Counted from the first letter of the stretch, positions 1 through 7,153 are shown. The stretch: 7,153 bases of DNA from Comamonadaceae bacterium (GCA_947452325.1 CANGCZ010000081.1:1-7153); one strand, 5' to 3'. Numbers and translations are program-made. The notes: generated by a model not told the origin, from the letters alone.

Positions 1-3000
1 AGACCATGGAAATCGACATGGAGATTGAAAAACTCCGCAACGATTTGACCGGTTCCGAAATCAAGATCAAGAAAAACGCCAAGCGTTTGAAAGTCCTTGA
101 GGCGTTCAAAAAATCCGGCATCAAACCCGAGTGGATGGTGTTGTCGGTGCTGCCAGTGCTGCCACCCGATTTGCGTCCTTTGGTGCCTTTGGATGGTGGT
201 CGTTTTGCCACCTCCGACTTGAACGACTTGTACCGTCGCGTCATCAACCGCAACAGCCGTTTGCGCCGTTTGCTTGAACTCAATGCGCCTGAAATCATTG
301 CCCGCAATGAAAAGCGCATGTTGCAAGAAGCGGTTGACAGTTTGCTGGACAACGGCCGTCGCGGCAAAGCCATGACCGGCGCCAACAAGCGCGCGCTCAA
401 GTCTTTGGCCGACATGATCAAAGGCAAGTCAGGCCGTTTCCGCCAGAACTTGCTGGGCAAGCGTGTCGACTATTCAGGTCGTTCAGTGATTACCGTGGGC
501 CCGACCTTGAAACTGCACCAGTGCGGTTTGCCAAAGTTGATGGCTTTGGAACTCTTCAAACCCTTCATCTTCAGCAAACTGGAGTTGATGGGCATCGCCA
601 CCACCATCAAAGCGGCCAAGAAAGAAGTCGAAGCCGGTACACCCGTGGTGTGGGACATTCTGGAAGAGGTCATCAAAGAGCATCCGGTGTTGTTGAACCG
701 TGCGCCTACCTTGCACCGTTTGGGCATACAAGCTTTCGAACCGATTTTGATCGAAGGCAAAGCCATCCAATTGCACCCCTTGGTGTGTTCAGCCTTTAAC
801 GCCGACTTTGACGGCGACCAAATGGCGGTTCACATTCCTTTGTCGGTGGAAGCGCAAATGGAAGCCCGCACTTTGATGCTGGCCTCTAACAACGTGCTGT
901 TCCCCGCCAACGGCGAACCCTCCATCGTTCCTTCGCAAGACGTGGTGCTGGGTCTGTACTACACCACACGCGAGCGCATCAATGGCAAAGGCGAAGGCCT
1001 GGTGTTTGCCGATATCGGTGAAGTACAGCGTGCCTTGGACGCCAACGTGGTTGAGCTGACCGCCAAGATCACGGTGCGCATGACCGAGTGGACCAAGGAC
1101 AAAGTCACCGGCGAATTCTCCAGCAGCACATCGCTGGTGGAAACCACTGTCGGACGCGCTTTGTTGTCAGAAATCCTGCCGCGCGGTCTGCCATTCAGTC
1201 ACCTGAACAAGGCGCTGAAGAAAAAGGAAATCTCCAAGCTGATCAACACATCGTTCCGTAAATGCGGATTGAAAGAAACCGTGGTGTTCGCTGACAAACT
1301 GTTGCAAAACGGTTTCCGTCTGGCCACTCGCGCCGGTATTTCCATCTGTATTGACGACATGTTGGTGCCGTTTGAAAAACACGCCATCATTGACAGCGCA
1401 GAAAAAGAAGTCAAAGACATCGAACAGCAATACGTCTCGGGTCTGGTGACTTCCGGTGAGCGTTACAACAAGGTGGTTGACATCTGGGGCAAAGCCGGCG
1501 ACGCCGTCTCCAAGGTGATGATGGACCAGTTGCGCAAGGAAAAAACCATTGACCGCCACGGCAACGAAGTGGAGCAGGAATCCTTCAACTCCATCTACAT
1601 GATGGCCGACTCCGGTGCGCGCGGCTCTGCCGCTCAAATCCGTCAGCTCGCCGGTATGCGCGGACTGATGGCCAAGCCTGACGGCTCCATCATTGAGACA
1701 CCGATCACGGCCAATTTCCGCGAAGGCCTGAATGTGTTGCAGTACTTCATTTCCACCCACGGCGCACGTAAAGGTCTGGCTGACACGGCGCTCAAAACCG
1801 CTAACTCAGGCTACCTGACACGCCGTCTGGTTGACGTGACACAAGATCTGGTGGTGATCGAAGTCGATTGCGGCACCAGCAATGGTCAGTTGATGCGCGC
1901 CATCGTCGAGGGCGGTGAAGTCATCGAATCCTTGCGCGACCGTGTGTTGGGCCGTACCGTGGCTGAAGACGTGGTGCATCCTGAAACCCGCGATGTGCTG
2001 GTCCCTGCCGGCCACATGCTGGACGAAGACCTGATAGACGACATCGAGTTGCTCGGCGTGGACGAAATCAAAGTCCGCACAGCGCTTAACTGCGAAACAC
2101 GTTTCGGTTTGTGCGCCAAGTGCTATGGCCGCGATCTGGGTCGCGGTGGTTTGGTCAACGTCGGTGAAGCGGTAGGCGTCATCGCCGCTCAGTCCATCGG
2201 CGAACCCGGCACACAGCTGACCATGCGTACCTTCCACATCGGTGGCGCGGCATCACGTGCCGCAGTTGCTTCAAGCGTGGATGCCAAGTCCAATGGCGTG
2301 ATCGGCTTTAACGCCACCATGCGTTATGTGACCAACAGCAAAAAAGAACTGGTGGTGATTTCACGTTCCGGTGAAATCGTTATCCATGACGAACAAGGCC
2401 GCGAGCGCGAGCGCCACAAAGTGCCTTACGGTGCCATCTTGGCCATCAAGCCGGACCAGAATATCAAGGCCGGTACGATTTTGGCCAACTGGGATCCGTT
2501 GACACGCCCGGTGATCACCGAGTTTGCAGGCAAAACACAATTCGAGAACGTCGAAGAAGGTTTGACCGTTGCCAAGCAGTTGGATGAAGTGACCGGCTTG
2601 TCTACGCTGGTGGTCATCGATCCCAAGCGTCGCGGTTCGACCAAAGTGGTGCGCCCTCAGGTCAAGCTGATCGATGCTTCGGGCAAAGAAGTGAAGATCC
2701 CCGGCACCGACCACTCTGTGACCATAGGCTTCCAAGTCGGTGCGCTGATTCAAGTGCGTGACGGTCAGGACGTGGGCCCCGGCGAAGTGCTGGCGCGTAT
2801 TCCTGTGGAAGGTCAAAAGACACGTGACATCACCGGCGGTTTGCCGCGTGTGGCCGAGTTGTTCGAAGCCCGTTCGCCGAAAGACAAAGGCATTCTGGCG
2901 GAGATGACCGGTACTGTGTCGTTCGGTAAGGAAACCAAAGGCAAGATCCGTTTGCAGATCACCGACCCTGAAGGCACGGTGTGGGAAGAACTCATTCCCA

Positions 3001-3650
3001 AAGAGAAAAACATCGTGGTGCACGAAGGCCAGGTGGTCAACAAAGGCGAGAGCATTGTTGATGGACCCGCAGACCCGCAAGACATTTTGCGTTTGCTGGG
3101 CATCGAAGAACTGGCGCGTTACATCGTCGATGAAGTGCAGGACGTGTATCGCTTGCAAGGTGTGAAGATCAACGACAAGCACATTGAAGTGATTGTTCGT
3201 CAGATGCTGCGCCGTGTGGTGGTCGATAACGTCGGCGACACCACTTACATCAGCGGTGAGCAAATTGAACGCTCTGAAATGCTCAACACCAACGAGGCTT
3301 TGCAGCGCGAAGGCAAAGTGCCTGCCACCTACACCAACTTGTTGCTGGGTATCACCAAAGCATCCTTGTCCACCGACAGTTTCATCAGCGCGGCTTCCTT
3401 CCAGGAAACCACCCGCGTGCTGACCGAAGCTGCCATCATGGGCAAGCGCGACGAATTGCGTGGCTTGAAGGAAAACGTCATCGTCGGCCGACTCATTCCG
3501 GCAGGTTCAGGTATGGCTTACCACCAGGCCCGCAAAGCCAAGGACTTGATGGACGAAGCCGAGCGACGTGCCATTGCTGAGACAGAGGCAGAAGAACTCG
3601 CTCTGGCACAACAGCAAGAAGGCAGCAACGAAGAGACAGCGGCAGACTGA
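1..3650 (+). CDS. rpoC: DNA-directed RNA polymerase subunit beta' (5' end outside window)
   Basis: This is the largest catalytic subunit of RNA polymerase, which with beta forms the active-site cleft for cytoplasmic transcription. The frame is open from base 1. The ATG at 6 is internal, because the protein there aligns with about residue 194 of E. coli RpoC (1407 aa, from memory). The N-terminal zinc ribbon is therefore missing. Counting from that Met, the switch-2 region is at about 143-160, NADFDGD with the Mg-binding Asp267/269/271 at 265-271, and the F-loop and bridge helix before and through TANSGYLTRRL at 598-608. The second zinc site is Cys622, 696, 703 and 706, and the trigger loop MRTFHIGG at 740-747 has the catalytic His744. 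About 190 residues then separate it from TGGLPRVAELFEAR (943 on), which matches the proteobacterial SI3 insertion. The end after AYHQ is a variable acidic, Glu/Ala-rich tail. No frameshift or missing key residue is seen. rpoB is expected immediately upstream. Confidence 0.98.
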   Translation, partial: TMEIDMEIEKLRNDLTGSEIKIKKNAKRLKVLEAFKKSGIKPEWMVLSVLPVLPPDLRPLVPLDGGRFATSDLNDLYRRVINRNSRLRRLLELNAPEIIARNEKRMLQEAVDSLLDNGRRGKAMTGANKRALKSLADMIKGKSGRFRQNLLGKRVDYSGRSVITVGPTLKLHQCGLPKLMALELFKPFIFSKLELMGIATTIKAAKKEVEAGTPVVWDILEEVIKEHPVLLNRAPTLHRLGIQAFEPILIEGKAIQLHPLVCSAFNADFDGDQMAVHIPLSVEAQMEARTLMLASNNVLFPANGEPSIVPSQDVVLGLYYTTRERINGKGEGLVFADIGEVQRALDANVVELTAKITVRMTEWTKDKVTGEFSSSTSLVETTVGRALLSEILPRGLPFSHLNKALKKKEISKLINTSFRKCGLKETVVFADKLLQNGFRLATRAGISICIDDMLVPFEKHAIIDSAEKEVKDIEQQYVSGLVTSGERYNKVVDIWGKAGDAVSKVMMDQLRKEKTIDRHGNEVEQESFNSIYMMADSGARGSAAQIRQLAGMRGLMAKPDGSIIETPITANFREGLNVLQYFISTHGARKGLADTALKTANSGYLTRRLVDVTQDLVVIEVDCGTSNGQLMRAIVEGGEVIESLRDRVLGRTVAEDVVHPETRDVLVPAGHMLDEDLIDDIELLGVDEIKVRTALNCETRFGLCAKCYGRDLGRGGLVNVGEAVGVIAAQSIGEPGTQLTMRTFHIGGAASRAAVASSVDAKSNGVIGFNATMRYVTNSKKELVVISRSGEIVIHDEQGRERERHKVPYGAILAIKPDQNIKAGTILANWDPLTRPVITEFAGKTQFENVEEGLTVAKQLDEVTGLSTLVVIDPKRRGSTKVVRPQVKLIDASGKEVKIPGTDHSVTIGFQVGALIQVRDGQDVGPGEVLARIPVEGQKTRDITGGLPRVAELFEARSPKDKGILAEMTGTVSFGKETKGKIRLQITDPEGTVWEELIPKEKNIVVHEGQVVNKGESIVDGPADPQDILRLLGIEELARYIVDEVQDVYRLQGVKINDKHIEVIVRQMLRRVVVDNVGDTTYISGEQIERSEMLNTNEALQREGKVPATYTNLLLGITKASLSTDSFISAASFQETTRVLTEAAIMGKRDELRGLKENVIVGRLIPAGSGMAYHQARKAKDLMDEAERRAIAETEAEELALAQQQEGSNEETAAD

Positions 3651-3657
3651 GTGACAC

Positions 3658-3680
3658 AGGCCCTTCAGGGGGCCTTGTTG
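3658..3680 (+). terminator. possible weak intrinsic terminator after rpoC
   Basis: Eight bases after the rpoC stop, AGGCCC (3658-3663) and GGGCCT (3670-3675) form a perfect 6-bp GC-rich stem around a 6-nt loop. The downstream tract is only TTGTTG, with no true U-run, so termination may be partial or Rho-assisted. Its place at the end of the rpoC transcription unit supports the call. It could also be a processing or stabilising hairpin, with read-through into the next genes. The rest of the 65-nt gap shows no convincing -35/-10 pair. Confidence 0.4.
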
Positions 3681-3715
3681 CGCAGCCTGATCTGGTCTCA
3701 CCGGGGTGCTGAGTC

Positions 3716-4270
3716 ATGCTGAATTCACGCTGGTTCTGGATTCTCATCGCCGTGCTGGTGTTTTGGGTGCTTGGCGCCTACAACCGGCTGGTGCGCTTGC
3801 GCGCCCAGGTCAAGCAACAGTTCGGTCCGCTGGAAGCGGTGCTACTCAATTACCAGGAACTGGTGCAACACGCCGTGTCTGCTGCGACGCAGGCGCCGCA
3901 ATTGTGGGATGGCCACGCCGGTGCCGAACTCGGTCAAAGCCATTGGACGCGTTTGCAGGTCGCCGCGGGTTTGTCTACCGTGGCCATTGCCCGCATGCAA
4001 ACCCATACCTTGGAAGAAGACAGCGCCCGTGCTTTGCACGATGCCGCTGCGGAGTTGCAAGACGCATGGGCTGCTTTGATACACCCGGACGTTTATTACA
4101 TCAATATGCCTGAAGCTTTGAAGCAGCGCTGGCTGGAACTGGATTTGCTGGTGCAGCCTGAACTCAACCGGTTCAATGAAGCGATTGCTGAATATAACCA
4201 GGCCATTGCGCAATACCCGGCTGCGCTGCTGGCCAGATTGTTCCAATTCAAACCGGCCACGGCGCTGTGA
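3716..4270 (+). CDS. LemA-family-like membrane-anchored protein
   Basis: The 184-aa product has the LemA layout and usual length. One N-terminal hydrophobic segment (about 7-20) is followed by YNRLVRLRAQVKQQF (22-36), where LemA proteins begin their helical domain. A long, mostly helical body leads to the family's C-terminal signature: FNEAIAEYNQAIAQYP (153-168), then a short hydrophobic stretch and FKP near the end. The middle (about 55-130) looks more divergent than classical LemA. The family's biochemical role is unsettled, so I assign no reaction; it should be a single-pass inner-membrane protein. The ATG at 3716 is preferred because it places the membrane segment at the very N-terminus; GGGG at 3703-3706 is a poor ribosome site. 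The stop overlaps the rsmB start (GTGA), so this appears to be the first gene of a coupled run. Its own promoter is not evident; it may lie in the end of rpoC, or transcription may read through. Confidence 0.75.
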   Translation: MLNSRWFWILIAVLVFWVLGAYNRLVRLRAQVKQQFGPLEAVLLNYQELVQHAVSAATQAPQLWDGHAGAELGQSHWTRLQVAAGLSTVAIARMQTHTLEEDSARALHDAAAELQDAWAALIHPDVYYINMPEALKQRWLELDLLVQPELNRFNEAIAEYNQAIAQYPAALLARLFQFKPATAL

Positions 4271-4277
4271 GCACAGC
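4264..4277 (+). repeat. 14-nt perfect inverted repeat over the lemA-like/rsmB stop-start junction
   Basis: GCTGTG (4264-4269), AG, CACAGC (4272-4277) is a perfect inverted repeat. As RNA it could fold as a 5-bp stem, GCTGT/ACAGC, with a GAGC tetraloop. It contains the rsmB GTG start (4267-4269) and the upstream TGA stop (4268-4270). A hairpin here would hide the start until a ribosome translating the upstream gene opens it. That role is inference; a repeat this short can arise by chance. Confidence 0.4.
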
Positions 4278-5625
4278 TTCGGTGCCTGCCAATCCGACTG
4301 CTGATTCACCGCCGCTATGGCAGCAATTGCAGGCCTGTAGCCGGGCTTTGCAAGCGGTGCGGCGTGGCAGCAACCATGCAATCGCGCTGGCTGCAGTGGA
4401 GCCGCGTTTGCGGGCCGCTGCCCAGGCATTGCTGTTTGCAGTGCTGCGCGAGTGGGGGCGAACCCAGGCAGTTCGACAACACTTGGTCAGTCGCAGTCCG
4501 CCGCCAGCGGTGGATGCTTTGCTGTGCGTGGGACTGGCTTTGGCCATCCCCGACGAATCCGCCATGTACCCCATGCACACGCTGGTGAATCAATTGGTGG
4601 AAGCCGCCAAGCGTGACCCCTCAACCCGTGCCCAGTCCGCATTCATCAATGCCTGTGTGCGCCGATTTGCACGTGAAAAATCGGCTTGCTTGCAAGCCGT
4701 GGCAGACAAACCCCAGGCCCGCTGGAACCATCCAGAATGGTGGATTCAAGCCGTGAAACAAGACCATGCGCAGCAGTGGCAGGGTATTTTGCAAGCCAGC
4801 CTGTCGGCGGCCCCCATGGCGGTTCGCGTCAACCGCCGCCGCATGGCGCGAGAAGATCTACAGGCGAGGTGGCAGGCCGCCGATGTGCAAACGCAATCGA
4901 TAGGCGAAGACGGGTTGCTGTTGCAGCAGGCAAGGCCAGTGACGGCCTTAGAGGGTTTTGCGCAGGGATGGTTTTCCGTGCAGGACGCCGGCGCGCAATT
5001 GGCCGCCCCCTTGCTGTTGCAAGGTCTGACATCTGAGCTGCGCCCAAAGTGGCGGGTGCTCGATGCGTGTGCCGCGCCAGGGGGTAAAACCGCGCACCTG
5101 CTGGAACGTGCAGATGTAGAAGTTCTGGCACTCGACATCGATGCCGCGCGCTGTGAGCGTATCTCGGACAACTTACAGCGACTGGGCTTGTCCGCCACCG
5201 TGCTGTGCGCCGATGCGGCTCAGCCTTCAAGTTGGTGGGACGGACAGACGTTTGACGCCATATTGCTGGATGCGCCGTGTACCGCTTCTGGCATTGTGCG
5301 CAGACACCCGGATATTCCTTGGTTGCGCCGCCCAAGCGATCTGGCCGGGCTGGCAAAGCAGCAAAAATACCTGTTACAGGCTTTGTGGCCCTTGCTTGCT
5401 AAAGGCGGACATTTGTTGTACTGCACCTGCTCGCTGTTCAGGCAGGAGGGTGTGGACCAGGTGCAAGCGTTTCTTGCAAACAACACTGAAGCGCACTTAC
5501 TTCCCTCGCCGGGGCAATTAATTCCGGGCATTGCCTCAAACACACACAGTCTCTCCGACAATCTAGCGGGTGAGCATGACGGATTTTTTTATGCCTTGTT
5601 GCAACGTCGAGCAACAGGCACTTAG
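4267..5625 (+). CDS. rsmB: 16S rRNA (cytosine(967)-C(5))-methyltransferase RsmB
   Basis: RsmB transfers a methyl group from S-adenosylmethionine to C5 of C967 in 16S rRNA during small-subunit assembly in the cytoplasm. The 452-aa product has an N-terminal NusB-like helical RNA-binding domain (about 20-165) and a Rossmann methyltransferase domain (about 230-447). The SAM-binding motif DACAAPGGKT is at 266-275, with acidic Asp290 ending the next strand. The motif IV site LDAPC has Cys338 (334-338), followed by the family hallmark RRHPDIPWLRR (345-355). Motif VI TCS carries the presumed nucleophile Cys388 (387-389). The typical C-terminal DGFFYALL is at 438-445. It is slightly longer than E. coli RsmB (429 aa), mainly at the N-terminus. 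The GTG start overlaps the preceding stop by 4 nt and has no Shine-Dalgarno, which suggests translational coupling. An in-frame GTG at 4282 is an alternative. In some bacteria fmt precedes this gene; here a LemA-like gene does. Confidence 0.96.
   Translation: MSTASVPANPTADSPPLWQQLQACSRALQAVRRGSNHAIALAAVEPRLRAAAQALLFAVLREWGRTQAVRQHLVSRSPPPAVDALLCVGLALAIPDESAMYPMHTLVNQLVEAAKRDPSTRAQSAFINACVRRFAREKSACLQAVADKPQARWNHPEWWIQAVKQDHAQQWQGILQASLSAAPMAVRVNRRRMAREDLQARWQAADVQTQSIGEDGLLLQQARPVTALEGFAQGWFSVQDAGAQLAAPLLLQGLTSELRPKWRVLDACAAPGGKTAHLLERADVEVLALDIDAARCERISDNLQRLGLSATVLCADAAQPSSWWDGQTFDAILLDAPCTASGIVRRHPDIPWLRRPSDLAGLAKQQKYLLQALWPLLAKGGHLLYCTCSLFRQEGVDQVQAFLANNTEAHLLPSPGQLIPGIASNTHSLSDNLAGEHDGFFYALLQRRATGT
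5578..5583 (+). promoter_or_regulatory. candidate ribosome binding site deciding the DUF4390 gene start
   Basis: GACGGA ends seven bases (a run of seven T, 5584-5590) before the ATG at 5591. It is only a partial match to the anti-Shine-Dalgarno. The competing in-frame starts are worse: ATG 5576 has its purines (GGGTGAG) too close, and GTG 5570 has none. The site lies inside the rsmB coding sequence. Confidence 0.35.
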
Positions 5626-6241
5626 AACACACAGCTGCAGCCGGGCCGGGCTGCTGCCATGGTGGCTTGTCTGTTTTTTATGCTGCTTTTTTGTATGGAG
5701 CAACCCGGCTGGCGCTGAAACCACAGTGCAGTTGGGCGAGTTTCAAATGGAACGCGGTGAAGACGGCATTTACCTCAACACCAGTCTGGATTTTGAACTG
5801 TCACACGGTCTCGAAGAAGCGCTTGACCACGGCTTGCCGCTGACTTTTGTGCTGCAAGCCGAAGTCGTGCGCGAGCGCTGGTACTGGTATGACAAGCGCT
5901 TGCTGCTGACCGAGCGCTACATACGGTTGAGCTACCAGCCGTTGTCACGTCGCTGGCGGGTTCAGGTATCCAGCCAAGCCTTGGGCGCCAGCGGTCTGGG
6001 CATGACCTTGGGTAACAGCTATGACAGCCTGAGCGACGCCATGCAGGTGGTGAAAAAAGTCAGCCGTTGGAAAGTCGCCGGTTTGGACACGCTGGACAAA
6101 AACAGCAAGCAACGACTTGATCTGCGTTTCCGGCTCGACCTGAGCCAACTGCCTCAGGCATTGCAATTCGGTAACCAAGCCAGCGGCGATTGGAACATCA
6201 GCTTTTCCCACACTGTGCGGCTCGAAGACCTGGCCAAATGA
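5591..6241 (+). CDS. exported DUF4390-type protein of unknown function
   Basis: I recognise this as a DUF4390-like protein from its position between rsmB and an NtrY gene and its overall pattern; no function is established. From the ATG at 5591 it has 216 aa. It carries a long signal peptide: basic positions at 12 and 19, a Trp/Cys/Phe-rich hydrophobic core at about 21-36, and a likely signal peptidase I cut after NPAGA (after Ala42). No lipobox is seen. The mature part is probably periplasmic and beta-rich, with alternating patterns such as GLPLTFVLQAEV (81-92), RRWRVQVSSQ (120-129), LDLRFRLDL (176-184) and GDWNISFSH (199-207). No Cys follows the cleavage site, and I see no catalytic motif. 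The start is uncertain: ATG 5576 or GTG 5570 would add 5 or 7 residues. It overlaps rsmB by 35 nt and ntrY by 4 nt, implying co-expression with the kinase. A role near the NtrY sensor domain is conceivable but is inference. Confidence 0.78.
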   Translation: MPCCNVEQQALRTHSCSRAGLLPWWLVCFLCCFFVWSNPAGAETTVQLGEFQMERGEDGIYLNTSLDFELSHGLEEALDHGLPLTFVLQAEVVRERWYWYDKRLLLTERYIRLSYQPLSRRWRVQVSSQALGASGLGMTLGNSYDSLSDAMQVVKKVSRWKVAGLDTLDKNSKQRLDLRFRLDLSQLPQALQFGNQASGDWNISFSHTVRLEDLAK

Positions 6242-7153
6242 AACAAGCCCATGCCTCAAGCGCACTGCGGCAACGCAGCTGGTTGCTGGGGGTGATCCTC
6301 ACCATTCTGGTGTCGCTGTCGTTGGTCTTGCTGTTTTTACTGACCCAGGCCACCCAAAGCTGGGATGTGTACGAGCAGAATTACGGACTGTTGTTCGGAC
6401 TGAACACCGTGTTGGCGGCCATGTTGCTGCTGGTCATAAGTTGGATAGGCTGGCGCCTGTCGCAAAGGCTGCGCCAAGGCAAATTCGGCAGCCGCTTGCT
6501 GGTCAAGCTCGCCGCCATTTTTGCGCTGGTTGGAATTGTTCCCGGTATCGTGATTTATGCCGTGTCATACCAGTTTGTCACCCGGTCTATTGAAGTCTGG
6601 TTTGACAACAAAGTCGAGGTGGCGCTGGATGCCGGTTTGAACCTGAGCCGTTCCACGCTGGAGAGTCTGGCCAATGAGTTGCTGGCCAGCGTTCGCAATG
6701 CCAGCGGTAACCTCAAACAGGATCCGCAAACCGGCTGGCCATCGGTGCTGGAAAAAATTCGCGAACAGCTGGGCGCATCTGAAATCAGTTTGTGGCGAAA
6801 CAATGGCACGCTGGTCGCCAGCGTCAGCGAATCGGGGTACAGCCTACAGCCAGACCGTCCCACAGCCTCAGAGTGGCGGCAAGTGCGCAGTCGCTCCAGC
6901 AGTTGGCGCAGCGAAGGGCTGGATGACAGCGCCAGTCTGGGCGGGCAAATTCCGCGCATCAAAGTGTTGTACAAACTGCCGGGCACAGGCTTTGAATTGG
7001 ATGAAAAAATCCAGGTCTTGCAAGTGGTGAAAAAGCTGCCGCCTGCACTGGTGGCCAATGCTTTGTCAGTGCTGGTCGCCAACCGCGAATACCAGGAACG
7101 GTCGCTGGCGCGCAGCGGCTTGCAGCGCATGTACATAGGCACCTTGACGCTGA
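6238..7153 (+). CDS. ntrY: NtrY-like sensor histidine kinase, N-terminal part (3' end outside window)
   Basis: The reading frame opens at ATG 6238, overlapping the previous stop as ATGA, and runs without a stop for 305 codons to the right edge. It has the NtrY N-terminal layout. Membrane segments lie at about 15-36, 50-72 and 87-110. The third is followed by YQFVTRSIEVWFDNKVEVAL (111-130), closely like the NtrY pattern of a Phe/Arg-rich segment, an Ile-Glu-x-Trp-Phe motif and a hydrophobic helix. Residues from about 111 on should form the periplasmic sensing region, with helical and mixed parts up to about 285. The fourth membrane segment, HAMP, PAS, HisKA and ATPase domains would lie beyond the edge and are not seen. 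In the family, NtrY phosphorylates the response regulator NtrX, linked to nitrogen or redox control in several proteobacteria; the signal here is unknown. No good Shine-Dalgarno precedes the ATG, consistent with coupling to the upstream gene. ntrX is expected downstream. Confidence 0.82.
   Translation, partial: MKQAHASSALRQRSWLLGVILTILVSLSLVLLFLLTQATQSWDVYEQNYGLLFGLNTVLAAMLLLVISWIGWRLSQRLRQGKFGSRLLVKLAAIFALVGIVPGIVIYAVSYQFVTRSIEVWFDNKVEVALDAGLNLSRSTLESLANELLASVRNASGNLKQDPQTGWPSVLEKIREQLGASEISLWRNNGTLVASVSESGYSLQPDRPTASEWRQVRSRSSSWRSEGLDDSASLGGQIPRIKVLYKLPGTGFELDEKIQVLQVVKKLPPALVANALSVLVANREYQERSLARSGLQRMYIGTLTL

Noticed and set aside
6..8. The ATG at 6 as the start of rpoC.
   Set aside because: The frame is open to base 1 and the protein there aligns to about residue 194 of full-length RpoC, so this is an internal Met of a gene cut by the window edge.
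2250..2830. The roughly 190-residue stretch inside the RpoC trigger loop as a novel insertion.
   Set aside because: It matches in place and size the SI3 insertion known in proteobacterial beta' subunits.
2361..3263. A 300-codon antisense open frame inside rpoC, with further long minus-strand frames at 1167-1760 and 1806-2237.
   Set aside because: They lie wholly opposite conserved rpoC coding sequence. Their translations are rich in His, Gln and Asp, as expected from reading the complement of biased codons, and show no domain pattern.
3675..3703. A possible promoter with TTGTTG at 3675-3680 as a -35 box before the LemA-like gene.
   Set aside because: At about 17 nt downstream the sequence is TCACCG, which does not resemble a -10 box.
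4829..5356. Minus- and plus-strand frames of over 100 codons within rsmB (for example 4686-5036 plus and 4829-5356 minus).
   Set aside because: They overlap the methyltransferase motifs of rsmB in other frames and are low-complexity Arg/Pro/Ala-rich shadows.
6555..7142. A 195-codon minus-strand frame opposite the kinase gene.
   Set aside because: The plus-strand frame is open throughout and matches the NtrY N-terminus. The antisense product is Ser/Arg/Leu-rich with no recognisable pattern.

Overview
The window looks like an ordinary stretch of proteobacterial chromosome, most likely Betaproteobacteria, order Burkholderiales, possibly near Comamonadaceae. The lineage call rests on the RpoC sequence, which is proteobacterial with the large insertion inside the trigger loop. 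It also rests on the gene order rsmB - DUF4390 protein - NtrY-type kinase, which I recall as typical of Burkholderiales. Frequent TTG leucine codons and moderately high GC (judged by eye, not counted) fit. This is inference, and genus cannot be fixed from the sequence alone. All genes lie on the + strand, and I see no mobile element, CRISPR array, tRNA or rRNA.

Region 1 (1-3650) is the 3' part of rpoC, the beta' subunit of RNA polymerase. Roughly the first 190 codons lie before the window. The catalytic Asp triad, second zinc site, bridge helix, trigger loop and conserved C-terminal region are intact. A short gap (3651-3715) follows, with a weak hairpin that could be a terminator and no convincing promoter.

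Region 2 (3716 to the right edge) is a compact run of four genes: a LemA-like membrane protein, rsmB (16S rRNA m5C967 methyltransferase), an exported DUF4390-type protein, and the N-terminal part of an NtrY-like membrane sensor histidine kinase. Every junction overlaps: GTGA (4 nt) between lemA-like and rsmB, about 35 nt between rsmB and the DUF4390 gene, and ATGA (4 nt) before ntrY. They are therefore probably co-transcribed and translationally coupled. The response regulator ntrX would be expected just past the right edge.

Functionally, the window joins core gene expression (RNA polymerase, rRNA modification) to envelope and signalling genes (LemA-like, DUF4390, NtrY). No clearly new system is visible. 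The most worthwhile leads are the uncharacterised DUF4390 protein coupled to the sensor kinase, the LemA-like gene at the head of the run, and a small inverted repeat sitting exactly on the rsmB start codon.
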